The notes: generated from the sequence alone by a model not told the origin. Positions 30,020 through 39,681 are shown, counted from the first letter of the stretch. The stretch is 64,000 nucleotides of DNA from JALYOC01 sp036675345 (GCA_036675345.1 JAKFFE010000017.1:496001-560000), one strand, 5' to 3'. Numbers and translations are program-made.

Positions 30020-33000
30020 ATGCGCCGGGCGCTCGTCATCAGCGCACTCCTCCTGACGGGTGCGGTGCCCGCCCAGGAGCTCTCGCTGAAGGTCGAGGGC
30101 CAGGCGCCTGCCTTCGAGAGCAGCCCGCTGCAGGGCGAGCAGGTGATCGCGGGGGCGGCCCGGCTGCATGTGGTGGCCACCCATACCCGGTGGTCGGTGG
30201 TGGTCCGGGCGGCCGCGCCGTTCGCCTCGCAGCTTCGCCCCGAGCTGGAGCTCCCGCTGGATCGACTCCGGATCTCGGTGCCCAGCGAGCCGCACGCCCC
30301 GGTCCTGGAGCTGGCCGACCATCCGCTGGTCACGGATCAGGCGCCCACCCTGCCAGAGGGCCGGTGGATCACCCTGGACTACGCCTTCCGCACCGAGTGG
30401 GGAGATCGCTCGCTTCCGGAGGGGGAGGCCTATTCCACCCGGCTGGTGTTCACGGTGATCTCCGAGGCGGACACGGTGGCGTACGCGGCGCCCAGCCCCT
30501 TCTCCCCCGACGCCGACGGGGTGCGGGACGCGACCGAGCTGCACCTGCCGGAGGGAGTTCCCACCCCCTCGAAGCTGCGGGTGCTCTCCTCCTCCGGTGC
30601 GACCGTGGCCACGCTGCAGGGTAGCACCCGTTGGGATGGCACCACCCAGCAGGGCGCGCCGGCCCCCGATGGCACCTATACCCTGATCGCCGAGAGCAGC
30701 ACCGGCGCCTCCGTGGCCAGCGTCCCGGTCCGGCTGGAGCGCGCGGTCCCCCGGGGAACCGGCCGGGTGTTTGGCCAGGTGCGAGCGCGCAACGCCGGAC
30801 CGGTGGAGGGGGTGACCCTGGAGCTGCGCGGGGAGAGTGGAGCGCTGCACTCCTCGACGCTCACCGACGCCACCGGCTCCTACCAGTTCAGCCAGGTGCC
30901 CCCCGGCCGCCTCACCCTCACTGCCCGGCGGGACCTGTACTACGCCCAGACCAGCCCGCAGTTCGACCTGACCGAGGGGGCCGCCCTCCGTCAGGACCTG
31001 GAGCTGATCCACAACCACAGTCTGGTCGTCTCCATCCGCACCCACGAGCGGACCGCCGGGCCGGGGGAGCTGGTTCCGGTGGAGGTGGTGGTCCGGGCGG
31101 TGGGCACCACCGGGGTGGACTCGGTGAGGCTGCAGCTTGCGTTCGGCGCCGGCCTGCGGCCGCTGGCGGGCACCTTTCGCCGGGACGGCAGTCCGATCCC
31201 GGTGACCGGTGAGGCGGTCTGGCTGGGAACGCTGCAACAGGGCGAGCAGACCCGGTTGCGCTTCCTGGCCGCCGTCGGCGCCGGCGCGGGGGTCCGCCAG
31301 GCCTCGGCCACGGTGGTGGGAGTCGCCGCCGGTGAGGAGGCGACTGCGGGCCCGGTCACCGCGAAGGTGCAGGTCAGCTCCGGTGAGCTGGCGGGACGGG
31401 GCGGGGTCTATGGACGGGTCTGCTACGACCTGGACCACGATGGCAGCTGCGGGCCCCTGGACTCGCCGGTCTCCAATACCGGAGTCTTCCTGGAGGAGGG
31501 CAGCTTCGCCCAGGCGGACGCGCAGGGCCGGTTCCACCTGGCGCCGCTGCGGCCCGGGCGTCACCTCCTGGTCGCGGGCCCCGGTCCGCTGGTGCTCTCC
31601 CCCCGGGGGACCGTTGCCAGCCTCCCCCGGAGCGGGGCGACGCACCGGACCTTCCTGCTCCCCGCCGGCCAGTACCTGGCGGTGGATCTCCCGCTGACGC
31701 CGCCACCCGGGTTCGTCCCCGAGTCCCGGGCGGAGGAGGCGCCCCTTGATCCGGACGAGGGCGACCTGTTGCCCTGGGTGGCTCGCGCCGCTCCGAAGGT
31801 GACCCTGGTCGACGCGGACGAAGGTGGCCTGGACGAGAACGGACTGCTGGTCGGGCTGAAGCAGCCGGTGGCGCAGAGCCCCGGAGCCCTGGAGGGCGGT
31901 GCTCCCACCGGGGGGCTGCCAAGCGCCGAGCCGACGCCGGAGCCGCAGCTGGCCCAGACACCGCTTCCGGGAGAGCCGAACGAACCGGGGACGGCGTATC
32001 TCGGCCTGGGCGAAGCGACGTTGAACCTGGGCCTGGATGAGGCCGGACAGAGCTTCCAGCTGACTCCGACCGGCCGGCTGGCCCTCACCCTCCAGCATGA
32101 CTTCGGCGCGCTGGCCCGGGCCACCCTGGTGGTGGACACCGCCCGGACTGCCCGCGGCGAGCTGCTGGCAGGGCTGGACCGGCTGGGAACCGCCTCCGAG
32201 TTCGGCGACGAGGCACGGGTCTCGATGAGCACCCAGGAGAAGCTCTATCTGCGGCTGGATCTCCCCTGGCTGTCCGCGGAGCTGGGCCGCCTGGGCGGAG
32301 GGCTGCGCGAGAACGAGCTGCTCTACTTCGAGCGCAGCGTGCTCGGCGCGGAGATCGCGGCGGGGAACGACTGGGGCCAGGTGCGCGCGTTTGGTGGCTT
32401 CGCCTCCGAGTTCGAGGTGATCGACAGCCTGCGGGGCCAGGACTCCACTGGACCCTACCTGCTGTCCCACAGCCCGGTGCTGCCCGGGAGCGAGCGGGTG
32501 GAGTTGGAGCTGCGCGCCGCTGGCCGGGTGATCAACCGGGTCCGCCTGCAGGCCGGCATCGACTATTTCCTGGATGCCGAACGGGGCACGGTGGATCTGG
32601 CTCAACCCCTGTTCGCCAATGCACCCAGCGGCGAGGAGAACCACCTGGTCATCCGCTACCAGGTCCTGACCGAGGTCCCCCTGTTCACCGGAGGGGTGGG
32701 CGGACTGCGTGCCTCGCTGGGCCGCGGGTCCCGCCAGCTGGGACTGACCGCGCTGTACCAGAGCCGGCCAGGCGCCCAGGACCTGACGGCGGTGGCTGCC
32801 GATGGCCGCCTGGGCGTCGGTCCGGTGCTGCTGGAGGCCTCCGCGGGCGTAATGCCTACCGCGCCGGGCGAGCTGCTCGATCGCAGCGCGGCCCGGGCGC
32901 GACTGACAGTCACCCCCATCCGGGGGCTGGAGCTGTTTGGCTTTGGCGCCTTCAACGGCACGGACTGGGAGCCCACCGTCCGCTCCTCGTCGATCGCCGC

Positions 33001-35074
33001 CGCCCTTCCCTCCCAGTTCTCCCTGCTGGGCACCCTGTTGGGGCCGACTCCGCTGGCCACCTCCCTGGCGCTGGCGGAGAGCAGCTCCTTCCCCGTCCTC
33101 CTGGGAGAGCAGCCCGGAAGCAGCGACCTTGGCGGCGGGGTGCGGGTGCGCCAGGGGCCGGTGTCCGCGCTCACCCTCTTCCACCGCAGCAGCACGCCCG
33201 CCGGGAGCAGGGATCATGCGGACGCCGCGGTCTCCGCCACCCTGGGCGCTTCACGGGCGTATGCGGCCCACGGCATCGATGCCACGCCTGGCGGGCTGTT
33301 CGGTCCGACCCCTTCCGGCGGACGGCAACAGCACACCGTCGCTGGCGCCAGCACCACGCTGTGGGACCTGGGAGTGGCCGGGGACTACCGCCACAGCCTC
33401 TCCGAGGAGCCGGCGGTGGAAGGGGCGATCCTCCACGAGGCCATGCTCCGGCTTCGCTACCAGAAGTTCTCCCTGGTCCAGCCGGCGACCATGCTCGCCC
33501 ACCGGTGGCGTTTTGCTCCGGAGGGGAGCGGCGTCCAGCGTGAGGTGCTGGCTGGCGTGGAGAGTCACCCTGCCCCCTCGTTCCAGGCCTTCGCGTACGG
33601 CCGCTTCGCCGACGCCCAGGGAGAGGGCTTCACCGCCGCCCGGGGTGCCTTCGCGGGCGTCTCGCTGCGCTCTGGCCGATCCCAGTTGCTGCTGCGCTAC
33701 GATCTCTCCACCGTTCAAGAGGGGCTGCGCCACGGGATGAGCTGGAGTGCGCGCGGGGCGCTGCCGTGGGACCTGATCGCCAGCTCCGATGGGCAGCTGG
33801 AGCTCCCCACCGGTCGCCGGCTGCTTCGCGTCGGTCTCGCCTACCGTCCACTGGGACCGGTGCAGGCCATTGCCAGAGCTCACGAAGAGCTGGACCCTGC
33901 CACCGGTGCACTGACGCGGATGGGAGCCGCGGACCTCAGCATCCGTCTCCACCCGCGAATCCGCACCGACCTCAAGTACCTCTATCGCTGGCAGCGCGAG
34001 GAGGACGTCCGGTCCGTGGCCAGCCTGGCCGGCGCAAACCTCTCCACCCAGCTCTTCCACGGCCTCGATCTGGTCGTGGGCGGGCGCTACCTGCGCGACC
34101 TCCAGGGCGGGGGCTACGGCGGACAGCTGGAGGTCGGCTACACCCTCGCCAAGGCCTTCCGGGTTGGCCTGGGCTGGAACCTCTCCACCCGTCCGGAGGT
34201 GTTCACCCTCGCAGGCCAGTCGCAGGGCCTGTACCTGAACCTCACCGCCTCTGACGCGGGCAGCTTCAAGCACGGAGCCAGGGCCAAGGCGGCCGAGGCC
34301 GCGGCGATCGAGGAACTCCAGGACACCCCCCTCACCCCCTCCCAGGTGGCGCTCGCGGAGAAGCCCACCGCGCCGCCGCCCACTGCCCCGGTCTCCCCGG
34401 CCCGGGTCCAGGTCAGCGGCCGGCTCTACGGCGATCGCAACGGCAACGGCAGCTGGGACGCCGAGGAGCCTGTCTTCGAGGGCGTGCCCCTCGGGGTCGA
34501 GGGCACCGAAGTGGTGACCGACAAGCGCGGGCAGTACTCCGCCGAGGTGACCGCCGGAGGTTCGGTGTCTGTCTCGGTGAGGGACTTCACCAAGATGCCC
34601 TTCACCCACCTCCCGCCGCAGGGACTGGCGACCCGCGCCGCAGAGCAGACCCTGGTGACCGTGGATCTGGTTGCCCCTCGGCCGGCCACCCCCACCGGCG
34701 CCATCGAGCTGACCCTGGCGGACGGCAAGAAGGTCCGGGCGGTGCCGGTGGACCGCGCGCAGTTCCCGCTGGCGGCCTGGGTGGCCGGTCTTCCCCTCCA
34801 GGCCCGGGAGGCCGCGCTGCTGCAGCAACTGGCGACCCGTTCGATGGAGGCCGGCGACCTGCGCCTGGTGATCCTCTCCCGCGCCCAGAGCACTGGACCC
34901 TTGGCGGGCGCGGTGAAGCGCGCCTGGCGCGGTGCCCAGGCGCTGAAGCGCTATCTGCAGGCCACCCAGATGATCCCGCCCAAGCGGATGGCGGTGGGGG
35001 TGCTGGAGCCGGAGGCGTCGGTGGACGCGCCGCTGGGCCAGATCGAACTGGTCCTGGTCCGGATCCAGCCCTGA
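30020..35074 (+). CDS. Giant multidomain outer-membrane protein, usher/SdrD-B/barrel-like
   Basis: A 1684-residue exported protein (signal MRRALVISALLLTGAVPA). Approximate layout: N-terminal beta domain; FlgD-like Ig domain at ~155-245 (SPFSPDADGVRDATELHLP, then APAPDGTYTLIAES); carboxypeptidase-regulatory-like domain at ~248-330; DUF11-like domain at ~336-457; first SdrD-B-like domain at ~461-560 (VYGRVCYDLDHDGSCGPLDS). A linker and a long beta-strand region follow at ~660-1415, consistent with a large barrel and containing LQAGIDYFLDAERGTVDLA. A second SdrD-B-like domain is at ~1463-1555 (GRLYGDRNGNGSWDAEEP). The C-terminal domain has a degenerate OmpA-like helix (AWRGAQALKRYLQATQM). It probably forms the pore or scaffold that exports or displays the small subunit. 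The start is four bases after the chaperone-like gene. Confidence 0.75.
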   Translation: MRRALVISALLLTGAVPAQELSLKVEGQAPAFESSPLQGEQVIAGAARLHVVATHTRWSVVVRAAAPFASQLRPELELPLDRLRISVPSEPHAPVLELADHPLVTDQAPTLPEGRWITLDYAFRTEWGDRSLPEGEAYSTRLVFTVISEADTVAYAAPSPFSPDADGVRDATELHLPEGVPTPSKLRVLSSSGATVATLQGSTRWDGTTQQGAPAPDGTYTLIAESSTGASVASVPVRLERAVPRGTGRVFGQVRARNAGPVEGVTLELRGESGALHSSTLTDATGSYQFSQVPPGRLTLTARRDLYYAQTSPQFDLTEGAALRQDLELIHNHSLVVSIRTHERTAGPGELVPVEVVVRAVGTTGVDSVRLQLAFGAGLRPLAGTFRRDGSPIPVTGEAVWLGTLQQGEQTRLRFLAAVGAGAGVRQASATVVGVAAGEEATAGPVTAKVQVSSGELAGRGGVYGRVCYDLDHDGSCGPLDSPVSNTGVFLEEGSFAQADAQGRFHLAPLRPGRHLLVAGPGPLVLSPRGTVASLPRSGATHRTFLLPAGQYLAVDLPLTPPPGFVPESRAEEAPLDPDEGDLLPWVARAAPKVTLVDADEGGLDENGLLVGLKQPVAQSPGALEGGAPTGGLPSAEPTPEPQLAQTPLPGEPNEPGTAYLGLGEATLNLGLDEAGQSFQLTPTGRLALTLQHDFGALARATLVVDTARTARGELLAGLDRLGTASEFGDEARVSMSTQEKLYLRLDLPWLSAELGRLGGGLRENELLYFERSVLGAEIAAGNDWGQVRAFGGFASEFEVIDSLRGQDSTGPYLLSHSPVLPGSERVELELRAAGRVINRVRLQAGIDYFLDAERGTVDLAQPLFANAPSGEENHLVIRYQVLTEVPLFTGGVGGLRASLGRGSRQLGLTALYQSRPGAQDLTAVAADGRLGVGPVLLEASAGVMPTAPGELLDRSAARARLTVTPIRGLELFGFGAFNGTDWEPTVRSSSIAAALPSQFSLLGTLLGPTPLATSLALAESSSFPVLLGEQPGSSDLGGGVRVRQGPVSALTLFHRSSTPAGSRDHADAAVSATLGASRAYAAHGIDATPGGLFGPTPSGGRQQHTVAGASTTLWDLGVAGDYRHSLSEEPAVEGAILHEAMLRLRYQKFSLVQPATMLAHRWRFAPEGSGVQREVLAGVESHPAPSFQAFAYGRFADAQGEGFTAARGAFAGVSLRSGRSQLLLRYDLSTVQEGLRHGMSWSARGALPWDLIASSDGQLELPTGRRLLRVGLAYRPLGPVQAIARAHEELDPATGALTRMGAADLSIRLHPRIRTDLKYLYRWQREEDVRSVASLAGANLSTQLFHGLDLVVGGRYLRDLQGGGYGGQLEVGYTLAKAFRVGLGWNLSTRPEVFTLAGQSQGLYLNLTASDAGSFKHGARAKAAEAAAIEELQDTPLTPSQVALAEKPTAPPPTAPVSPARVQVSGRLYGDRNGNGSWDAEEPVFEGVPLGVEGTEVVTDKRGQYSAEVTAGGSVSVSVRDFTKMPFTHLPPQGLATRAAEQTLVTVDLVAPRPATPTGAIELTLADGKKVRAVPVDRAQFPLAAWVAGLPLQAREAALLQQLATRSMEAGDLRLVILSRAQSTGPLAGAVKRAWRGAQALKRYLQATQMIPPKRMAVGVLEPEASVDAPLGQIELVLVRIQP

Positions 35075-35081
35075 GGCGGAT

Positions 35082-37253
35082 CTAGCTGGGCTTGAGGTCT
35101 GGGCGTTCTCCGGCCAGCGGGGAGACTGTGCCCCCGGCGGGTGTGGCTGGCGCGGTCAACGGGACCACCGGCTTGGCCTCTTCCTTGGGCAGCGGGGTCC
35201 CCTCGACTTTGTCTGCCCGGCGCGCCGACTCGCGCTCCTTGTAGCGGCGGATGGCGCCGGAGAGGATCTCCCCGATCAGCGCCCGGTAGTCCATCCCCGC
35301 GCCCTTGGCGATCAGCACCAGGTCGCTCCAGTCCGGGGTCAGCCCCGGCAGCGGGTTGCACTCGATGAAGTAGGGCCGGCCCTTGTCGTCCATCCGGAAG
35401 TCGATGCGGGCCACGTCCCGGCACCCCAGCGCCATGAAGGCCCCCCGGGCGGCCGCCTTCAGCTTCTCCATCAGATTCGGATCCAGCTTGGCGGGCACGT
35501 CGTACCGGATGCGATCGTTCCAATCCAGCTTGTGCTGGAAGCTGTACACCGGGGTCTTGTCGGAGGGATCCAGGAACACGATCTCCATCGGCGGCAGCAC
35601 CCGGGGACGGCGCTCGCCCAGCAGGCCGACGGTGAACTCGCGGCCGGAGATGTACTCCTCGATCAGCGCCGGCTGCTTGTACTTCTCCACCAGCTCCCGC
35701 ACCACCTCCCGGACCTCCGCCTCGTTGGCGCAGACGCTCTTGGAGACCACGCCCTTGGAGGAGCCCTCCGCCACCGGCTTCACCAGCAGCGGGAAGGTGG
35801 TGAACTCCTTGGAGAGGCGTTCCTTGCCGGTGGTCATCAGCTGGAAGGCCGGGGTGTGGATCCCCGCCTGGCGGACGATCTTCTTGGCCAGCGCCTTGTC
35901 CAGGGCGATGGACAGCGTGGCCGGATCCGACCCGGTGTAGGGGATGTCCACAAGCTCCAGGATCGCCGGCACCTGGCTCTCGCGGTTCCGGCCCTTGAAG
36001 CCTTCGGCGATGTTGAACACCAGGTCCACCGGGTTGGTGGCCAGCACGTGCGGCAGCTCCGCGTTGGCCTCCAGGTCCACCACCTCGTGGCCCCAGGAGG
36101 CGATCGCCTCGCGGATCGCCTGCAGGGTGGAGGGGGCGTCGTACTCGGCCTCATGATCCTCGGCCCCGTCGATCTTGGGCTTGATCCGCTTGACGTTGTA
36201 GGTGAACCCCACCCGCAGCGGTCCCGACTTGCGGGTGGGCTTGGCCTGCCGCCTGGCGCTGTCCCGGATCTTGTAGCGGCGGGCGGCGCTGTGGATCACC
36301 GCGTCGATCACCCCGTCGAAGTGCAGCCCCTCCAGGGCGGCGGCGGCGTAGATCCCCGCCCCCGGCTCCAGCGAGGGCAGCGCGTTGATCTCCAGGAAGA
36401 AGGGCACCCCGGCGTCGGAGAGGCGGAAGTCCAGCCGCCCCAGATCGCGGATGTCCATCACCTGGACGATCTTCTCCGCCGCCTTGCGCACGTCGTCCGC
36501 CAGGGTGGCGGAGATGCTGGCCGGGGCCCGCACCGAGACCGCCTTGTCGTGCTTGGACTTCAGCTCGTAGTCGTAGATCTGGTAGCGGCGCGCGGTGGTC
36601 TGCGCCGGATCGATCACGTACTCCACCGGGGAGAGCACCCCGTCCCAGTCGTTCTTCACCTCCGCCAGGAAAGGTACGGTCAGGTCGCGGCCGGTGATGT
36701 ACTCCTCCACCAGCACCCCGGCCGGATACTTGGCCAGCGCCAGGGCCACCTTGGCGCGCAGCTCGTCCACCGTCTCCGCCACCGAGTCCTGGGTGATGCC
36801 CTTGGAGGAGCCCTCGAAGTTGGGCTTCACGATCACCGGGAAGTGCAGCTCCTCCGGCTTGAGGTCCGCGGGCTTCTCCACGAACTGCCAGTCCGGGGTG
36901 CGGATCTTGTGCTGGCGCAGCACCAGCTTGGTCAGCTGCTTGTCCAGGGTCAGCGCCAGCGAGTACGCGTCCGACCCGGTGTAGGGGATGGCCAGCTGAT
37001 CAAACAGCGCCGGATAGAACGCCTCCCGGAAGCGGCCGCGGCGGCCCTCGGCGGTGTTGAAGATCAGGTCCGGGCTGTAGGCCTCCAGACGGGCCACGGT
37101 GCGGGAGGCCGGTCCGGAGACCTCGAAGCGCTCCAGCCGATGTCCCAGCCGCTCGATCGCCGAGGCCAGGGCGTTCACCGTCTCCAGGGTGTCGAACTCC
37201 GCTTCGTCTTCCGAGTCCGAGAGACGAAGGTTGTGGGTCAACGCGATGCGCAC
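35082..37253 (-). CDS. Tandem D-Ala-D-Ala-ligase-like ATP-grasp protein, 723 aa
   Basis: Two homologous ATP-grasp ligase units lie in one chain. Unit 1 (~1-345) has DLIFNTAEGRRGRFREA, PYTGSDAYSLALTLDKQLTK, VIVKPNFEGSSKG and FFLEINALPSLEPGAG. Unit 2 (~358-690) repeats the order with DLVFNIAEGFKGRNRES, PYTGSDPATLSIALDKALAK, LLVKPVAEGSSKG and YFIECNPLPGLTPDWS. Both keep the ATP-binding Lys and the metal-binding Glu/Asn (ExN) residues, so both may be active. The family joins a carboxylate to an amine (D-Ala-D-Ala or other dipeptides). Single-chain duplication is unlike peptidoglycan Ddl and suggests a two-step peptide or amide synthesis. The C-terminal 35 residues are Pro/Lys-rich. GTG start with AAGGAGG upstream. 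Confidence 0.88.
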   Translation of the reverse strand: MRIALTHNLRLSDSEDEAEFDTLETVNALASAIERLGHRLERFEVSGPASRTVARLEAYSPDLIFNTAEGRRGRFREAFYPALFDQLAIPYTGSDAYSLALTLDKQLTKLVLRQHKIRTPDWQFVEKPADLKPEELHFPVIVKPNFEGSSKGITQDSVAETVDELRAKVALALAKYPAGVLVEEYITGRDLTVPFLAEVKNDWDGVLSPVEYVIDPAQTTARRYQIYDYELKSKHDKAVSVRAPASISATLADDVRKAAEKIVQVMDIRDLGRLDFRLSDAGVPFFLEINALPSLEPGAGIYAAAALEGLHFDGVIDAVIHSAARRYKIRDSARRQAKPTRKSGPLRVGFTYNVKRIKPKIDGAEDHEAEYDAPSTLQAIREAIASWGHEVVDLEANAELPHVLATNPVDLVFNIAEGFKGRNRESQVPAILELVDIPYTGSDPATLSIALDKALAKKIVRQAGIHTPAFQLMTTGKERLSKEFTTFPLLVKPVAEGSSKGVVSKSVCANEAEVREVVRELVEKYKQPALIEEYISGREFTVGLLGERRPRVLPPMEIVFLDPSDKTPVYSFQHKLDWNDRIRYDVPAKLDPNLMEKLKAAARGAFMALGCRDVARIDFRMDDKGRPYFIECNPLPGLTPDWSDLVLIAKGAGMDYRALIGEILSGAIRRYKERESARRADKVEGTPLPKEEAKPVVPLTAPATPAGGTVSPLAGERPDLKPS

Positions 37254-37265
37254 GTGATGCCTCCT

Positions 37266-37850
37266 TCAACTTGCCAAGTGGCGCGGGCCCGCTGGAGGGG
37301 CCGCGACCATCAAAGAACCTTCGGCGCCAGCAGGACGCTGCACCGTCGGCACATCCAGCGCGCCGATTGAGACCTTTCCATCCACCACCTGGGTCTGCCC
37401 CCACTGGTCCCCCAGCCGGATCCCCAGCGGGTCGCGCAAGGCGTTCCAGGCCTCCACCCCGCCGATCACCAGCACCCCGCCCAGCGCCCCCACCGGTCCC
37501 AGCGCGTCCGGCAGCATCCCCAGGAGCACGATCAGCCCGAAGGGGGCGTTGCGCAGGCAGCTCTCGCGGTAGCTGGCCGCGCTCCGGGTGGGCAGGTACA
37601 CAACCTTGATCCCGAACAGCCGCTTCCCCGCGCTCTGGCCTTCGAACACCCCGTCCGCGAGCAGCACGTACAAGATCGCGATCACCGCGCCCACCTGCCC
37701 GGTGGTCACCCACAGGGCCCAGGCCACCGCCACGTCGAAGAACCGGGCCCCGGCGCGGAGGAACAGGGAACACTTGGGGTAGGGAGACTTCTCCGCGTCG
37801 TCCACCACGCGCAGCGACGGCCGGATCCTGCGTGGGGAGCCCAGGCTCAT
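37266..37850 (-). CDS. RDD family membrane protein
   Basis: A 194-residue protein with the RDD signature: FLRAGARFFDVAVAWALW, where Arg and Asp flank the first helix, and later GQSAGKRLFGIKVV. Three to four membrane helices lie between ~35 and 130. The C-terminal ~60 residues are hydrophilic, ending in a Pro-rich stretch, longer than the minimal RDD domain. RDD proteins are often suggested to be ion or small-molecule channels. It overlaps the upstream gene by 4 bp and lies 12 bases before the ATP-grasp gene. Confidence 0.88.
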   Translation of the reverse strand: MSLGSPRRIRPSLRVVDDAEKSPYPKCSLFLRAGARFFDVAVAWALWVTTGQVGAVIAILYVLLADGVFEGQSAGKRLFGIKVVYLPTRSAASYRESCLRNAPFGLIVLLGMLPDALGPVGALGGVLVIGGVEAWNALRDPLGIRLGDQWGQTQVVDGKVSIGALDVPTVQRPAGAEGSLMVAAPPAGPRHLAS

Positions 37851-38275
37851 CCGGACACGTCGTCGTCCCCATCATCCAGCCCCGCCAACTGCCGCAGCCG
37901 GCTGTGGAGATCGATCCGGGGCGCGTCCGGGGCGGGCGCAGACGCGGGGAACAGCGCCTCCTCCGGCTCCGAGGGGACGTCCTGCGCCTCCGCGGCCACC
38001 TCCCGGGTGAAGAACACGAAGGCCATCGCCGGCCGTTTGGAGGACTCCCTCATGGCGAACTGGACCCCATCCAGGTTCCAGCCCTGGCGGGTCCAATGGT
38101 TCAAGGTGTGCTCGAGCCCGCCCTCGTCCACGGTGGAGAGCTCGACCACCTTGTACTGCAGGAAGCCAGGCTGGCGGACGATGGGCACCCTGCCTAGGCC
38201 GGGGCGCCGAGCGGACCCGCTGCGTTCGGGCGGAGGCTTGGACGTCTTCCGGCGACTGGGCCGCTTCTTCTTCAT
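37847..38275 (-). CDS. DUF4177-like hypothetical protein, 142 aa
   Basis: The N-terminal 30 residues are very basic (MKKKRPSRRKTSKPPPERSG). The core ~38-92 (FLQYKVVELSTVDEGGLEHT, then LNHWTRQGWNLDGVQF and AMAFVFFTRE) has the compact beta-alpha-beta look of DUF4177. The tail is acidic and Pro-rich. No catalytic motif is evident. The ATGA overlap with the RDD gene shows coupling, so it is the first gene of a three-gene operon with RDD and tandem ATP-grasp proteins. Confidence 0.75.
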   Translation of the reverse strand: MKKKRPSRRKTSKPPPERSGSARRPGLGRVPIVRQPGFLQYKVVELSTVDEGGLEHTLNHWTRQGWNLDGVQFAMRESSKRPAMAFVFFTREVAAEAQDVPSEPEEALFPASAPAPDAPRIDLHSRLRQLAGLDDGDDDVSG

Positions 38276-38461
38276 GGTGGGCGCCGCTCATTACGCCCGA
38301 TCCACGGCAGGGTTCAAGGCCCGCTGGGCAACCAGGCGTCCAAGCCCTCCGGTAGCGGGCGTTTCCCTGGAGAAGAGGCGCCCCCAGATTGGAGGGCAAG
38401 CAGGAGTGGCGCCCAGGAGCCGAGTCCTGTGGAGCGCCAACAACCGGACAGGAGCAACCCG

Positions 38462-38713
38462 ATGGCGAAGCGACCGACCCAGAAGAAGCCCACCCCCGCG
38501 GCCCGGAAGAAGGTTCGCCGGCTGACCGTGCGCCGGCCGGCCGCCGCCGCGTATCGCCGGGAGGCCCCGGCCGGGTTCGATCAGGGGATCCGGGCGGACA
38601 TCGAGGCCCGGGTGGAGGCCGCCTCCCGGATCCGCGACGAGATCACCGCCAAGATCGACCGGGGGCTGATGGAAGCGCAGAGCCCGGGCGACAAGGCCCG
38701 TGGCTGGCGCTAG
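38462..38713 (+). CDS. Small basic hypothetical protein, 83 aa
   Basis: An 83-residue protein with a strongly basic, Pro/Ala-rich N-terminal half (MAKRPTQKKPTPAARKKVRR) and a predicted helix in the second half (GIRADIEARVEAASRIRDEI). I recognise no family. The ATG at 38462 has GGAG seven bases upstream; an upstream GTG lacks one. Its stop overlaps the hemB stop by four bases in convergent orientation. It is the only plus-strand gene in the right half after 35 kb. The gap 38276-38461 holds its upstream region and nothing distinct. Confidence 0.72.
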   Translation: MAKRPTQKKPTPAARKKVRRLTVRRPAAAAYRREAPAGFDQGIRADIEARVEAASRIRDEITAKIDRGLMEAQSPGDKARGWR

Positions 38714-39681
38714 CCGCGCAGCAGCCGGGCCGCCTCCAGCGCGTGGTAGGTGAGGATCAGGTCCGCCCCGGCGCGCTTGATCGAGGTGAGCACCTCGATC
38801 ATCACCCGCTCGTAGTCGATCCAGCCGTTCTGGGCGGCGGCCTTGAGCATCGCGTACTCGCCGGACACGTTGTAGGCGGCGACCGGGACGTTGCAGTGCG
38901 CCTTCACCCGGGTGATCACATCCAGGTAGGAGAGCGCCGGCTTGACCATCACCAGATCCGCGCCCTCCTGGAGGTCGATCTCCACCTCCTTGATCGCCTC
39001 CCGGACGTTGGCCGGATCCATCTGGTAGCCGCGGCGATCCCCGAACTGGGGCGCGCTCTGGGCCGCCTCCCGGAAGGGCCCGTAGAACCCCGAGGCGTAC
39101 TTGGCGGCGTAGGAGAGGATCGGCGTCTCGGGGAAGCGGGTCTCGTCCAGCGCCTGGCGGATCGCCGCCACCCGGCCGTCCATCATGTCCGAGGGGGCGA
39201 TGATGTCCGCCCCCGCCTGGGCGCAGCTGACCGCCATCTGCGCCAGCAGCGGCAACGAGGCGTCGTTCTGCACCTCGCCGTCGCGGATCACCCCGCAGTG
39301 CCCGTGATCGGTGTACTCGCAGAGGCAGACATCCGCGATCACCTGCAGGGTGGGCAGCGCGGACTTCAGCTCCCGGATCGCCCGCTGCACGATCCCGTCC
39401 TTGGCGTAGGCCCCGGTCCCCTCCCCGTCCTTGTGCTCCGGGATCCCGAACAGGATCACCGACGGGACGCCCAGCGCGTGGGCCGCCCGCGCCTCCTCCA
39501 CCGCGTTCTCCACCGAGAGGTTGAAGATCCCCGGCATCGACGAGATCGGCCGCTTGATCCCGCGCCCCTCCACCACGAACAGCGGGTAGATGAAGTCCGC
39601 CGGATCCAGGGTGGTCTCGCGGACCATGCGGCGGAGGGTGTCGTTGCGGCGGAGGCGGCGGGGGCGCTGAACCGGGAACAT
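38710..39681 (-). CDS. hemB: Delta-aminolevulinic acid dehydratase (porphobilinogen synthase)
   Basis: HemB condenses two 5-aminolevulinate molecules to porphobilinogen in haem synthesis. The 323-residue protein has the active-site zinc cysteines in DVCLCEYTDHGHCG (Cys119, Cys121, Cys129) and the two Schiff-base lysines, Lys194 (YAAKYASGFYGPFREA) and Lys247 (LVMVKPALSYLD). It is therefore the zinc-dependent type. The length and all family blocks are normal. A haem-hungry multihaem operon lies only ~1-12 kb upstream on the same strand. Confidence 0.97.
   Translation of the reverse strand: MFPVQRPRRLRRNDTLRRMVRETTLDPADFIYPLFVVEGRGIKRPISSMPGIFNLSVENAVEEARAAHALGVPSVILFGIPEHKDGEGTGAYAKDGIVQRAIRELKSALPTLQVIADVCLCEYTDHGHCGVIRDGEVQNDASLPLLAQMAVSCAQAGADIIAPSDMMDGRVAAIRQALDETRFPETPILSYAAKYASGFYGPFREAAQSAPQFGDRRGYQMDPANVREAIKEVEIDLQEGADLVMVKPALSYLDVITRVKAHCNVPVAAYNVSGEYAMLKAAAQNGWIDYERVMIEVLTSIKRAGADLILTYHALEAARLLRG

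Noticed and set aside
29123..33217. 1364-codon minus-strand open frame
   Set aside because: It is opposite the surface cluster, whose signal peptides and domains are clear on the plus strand.
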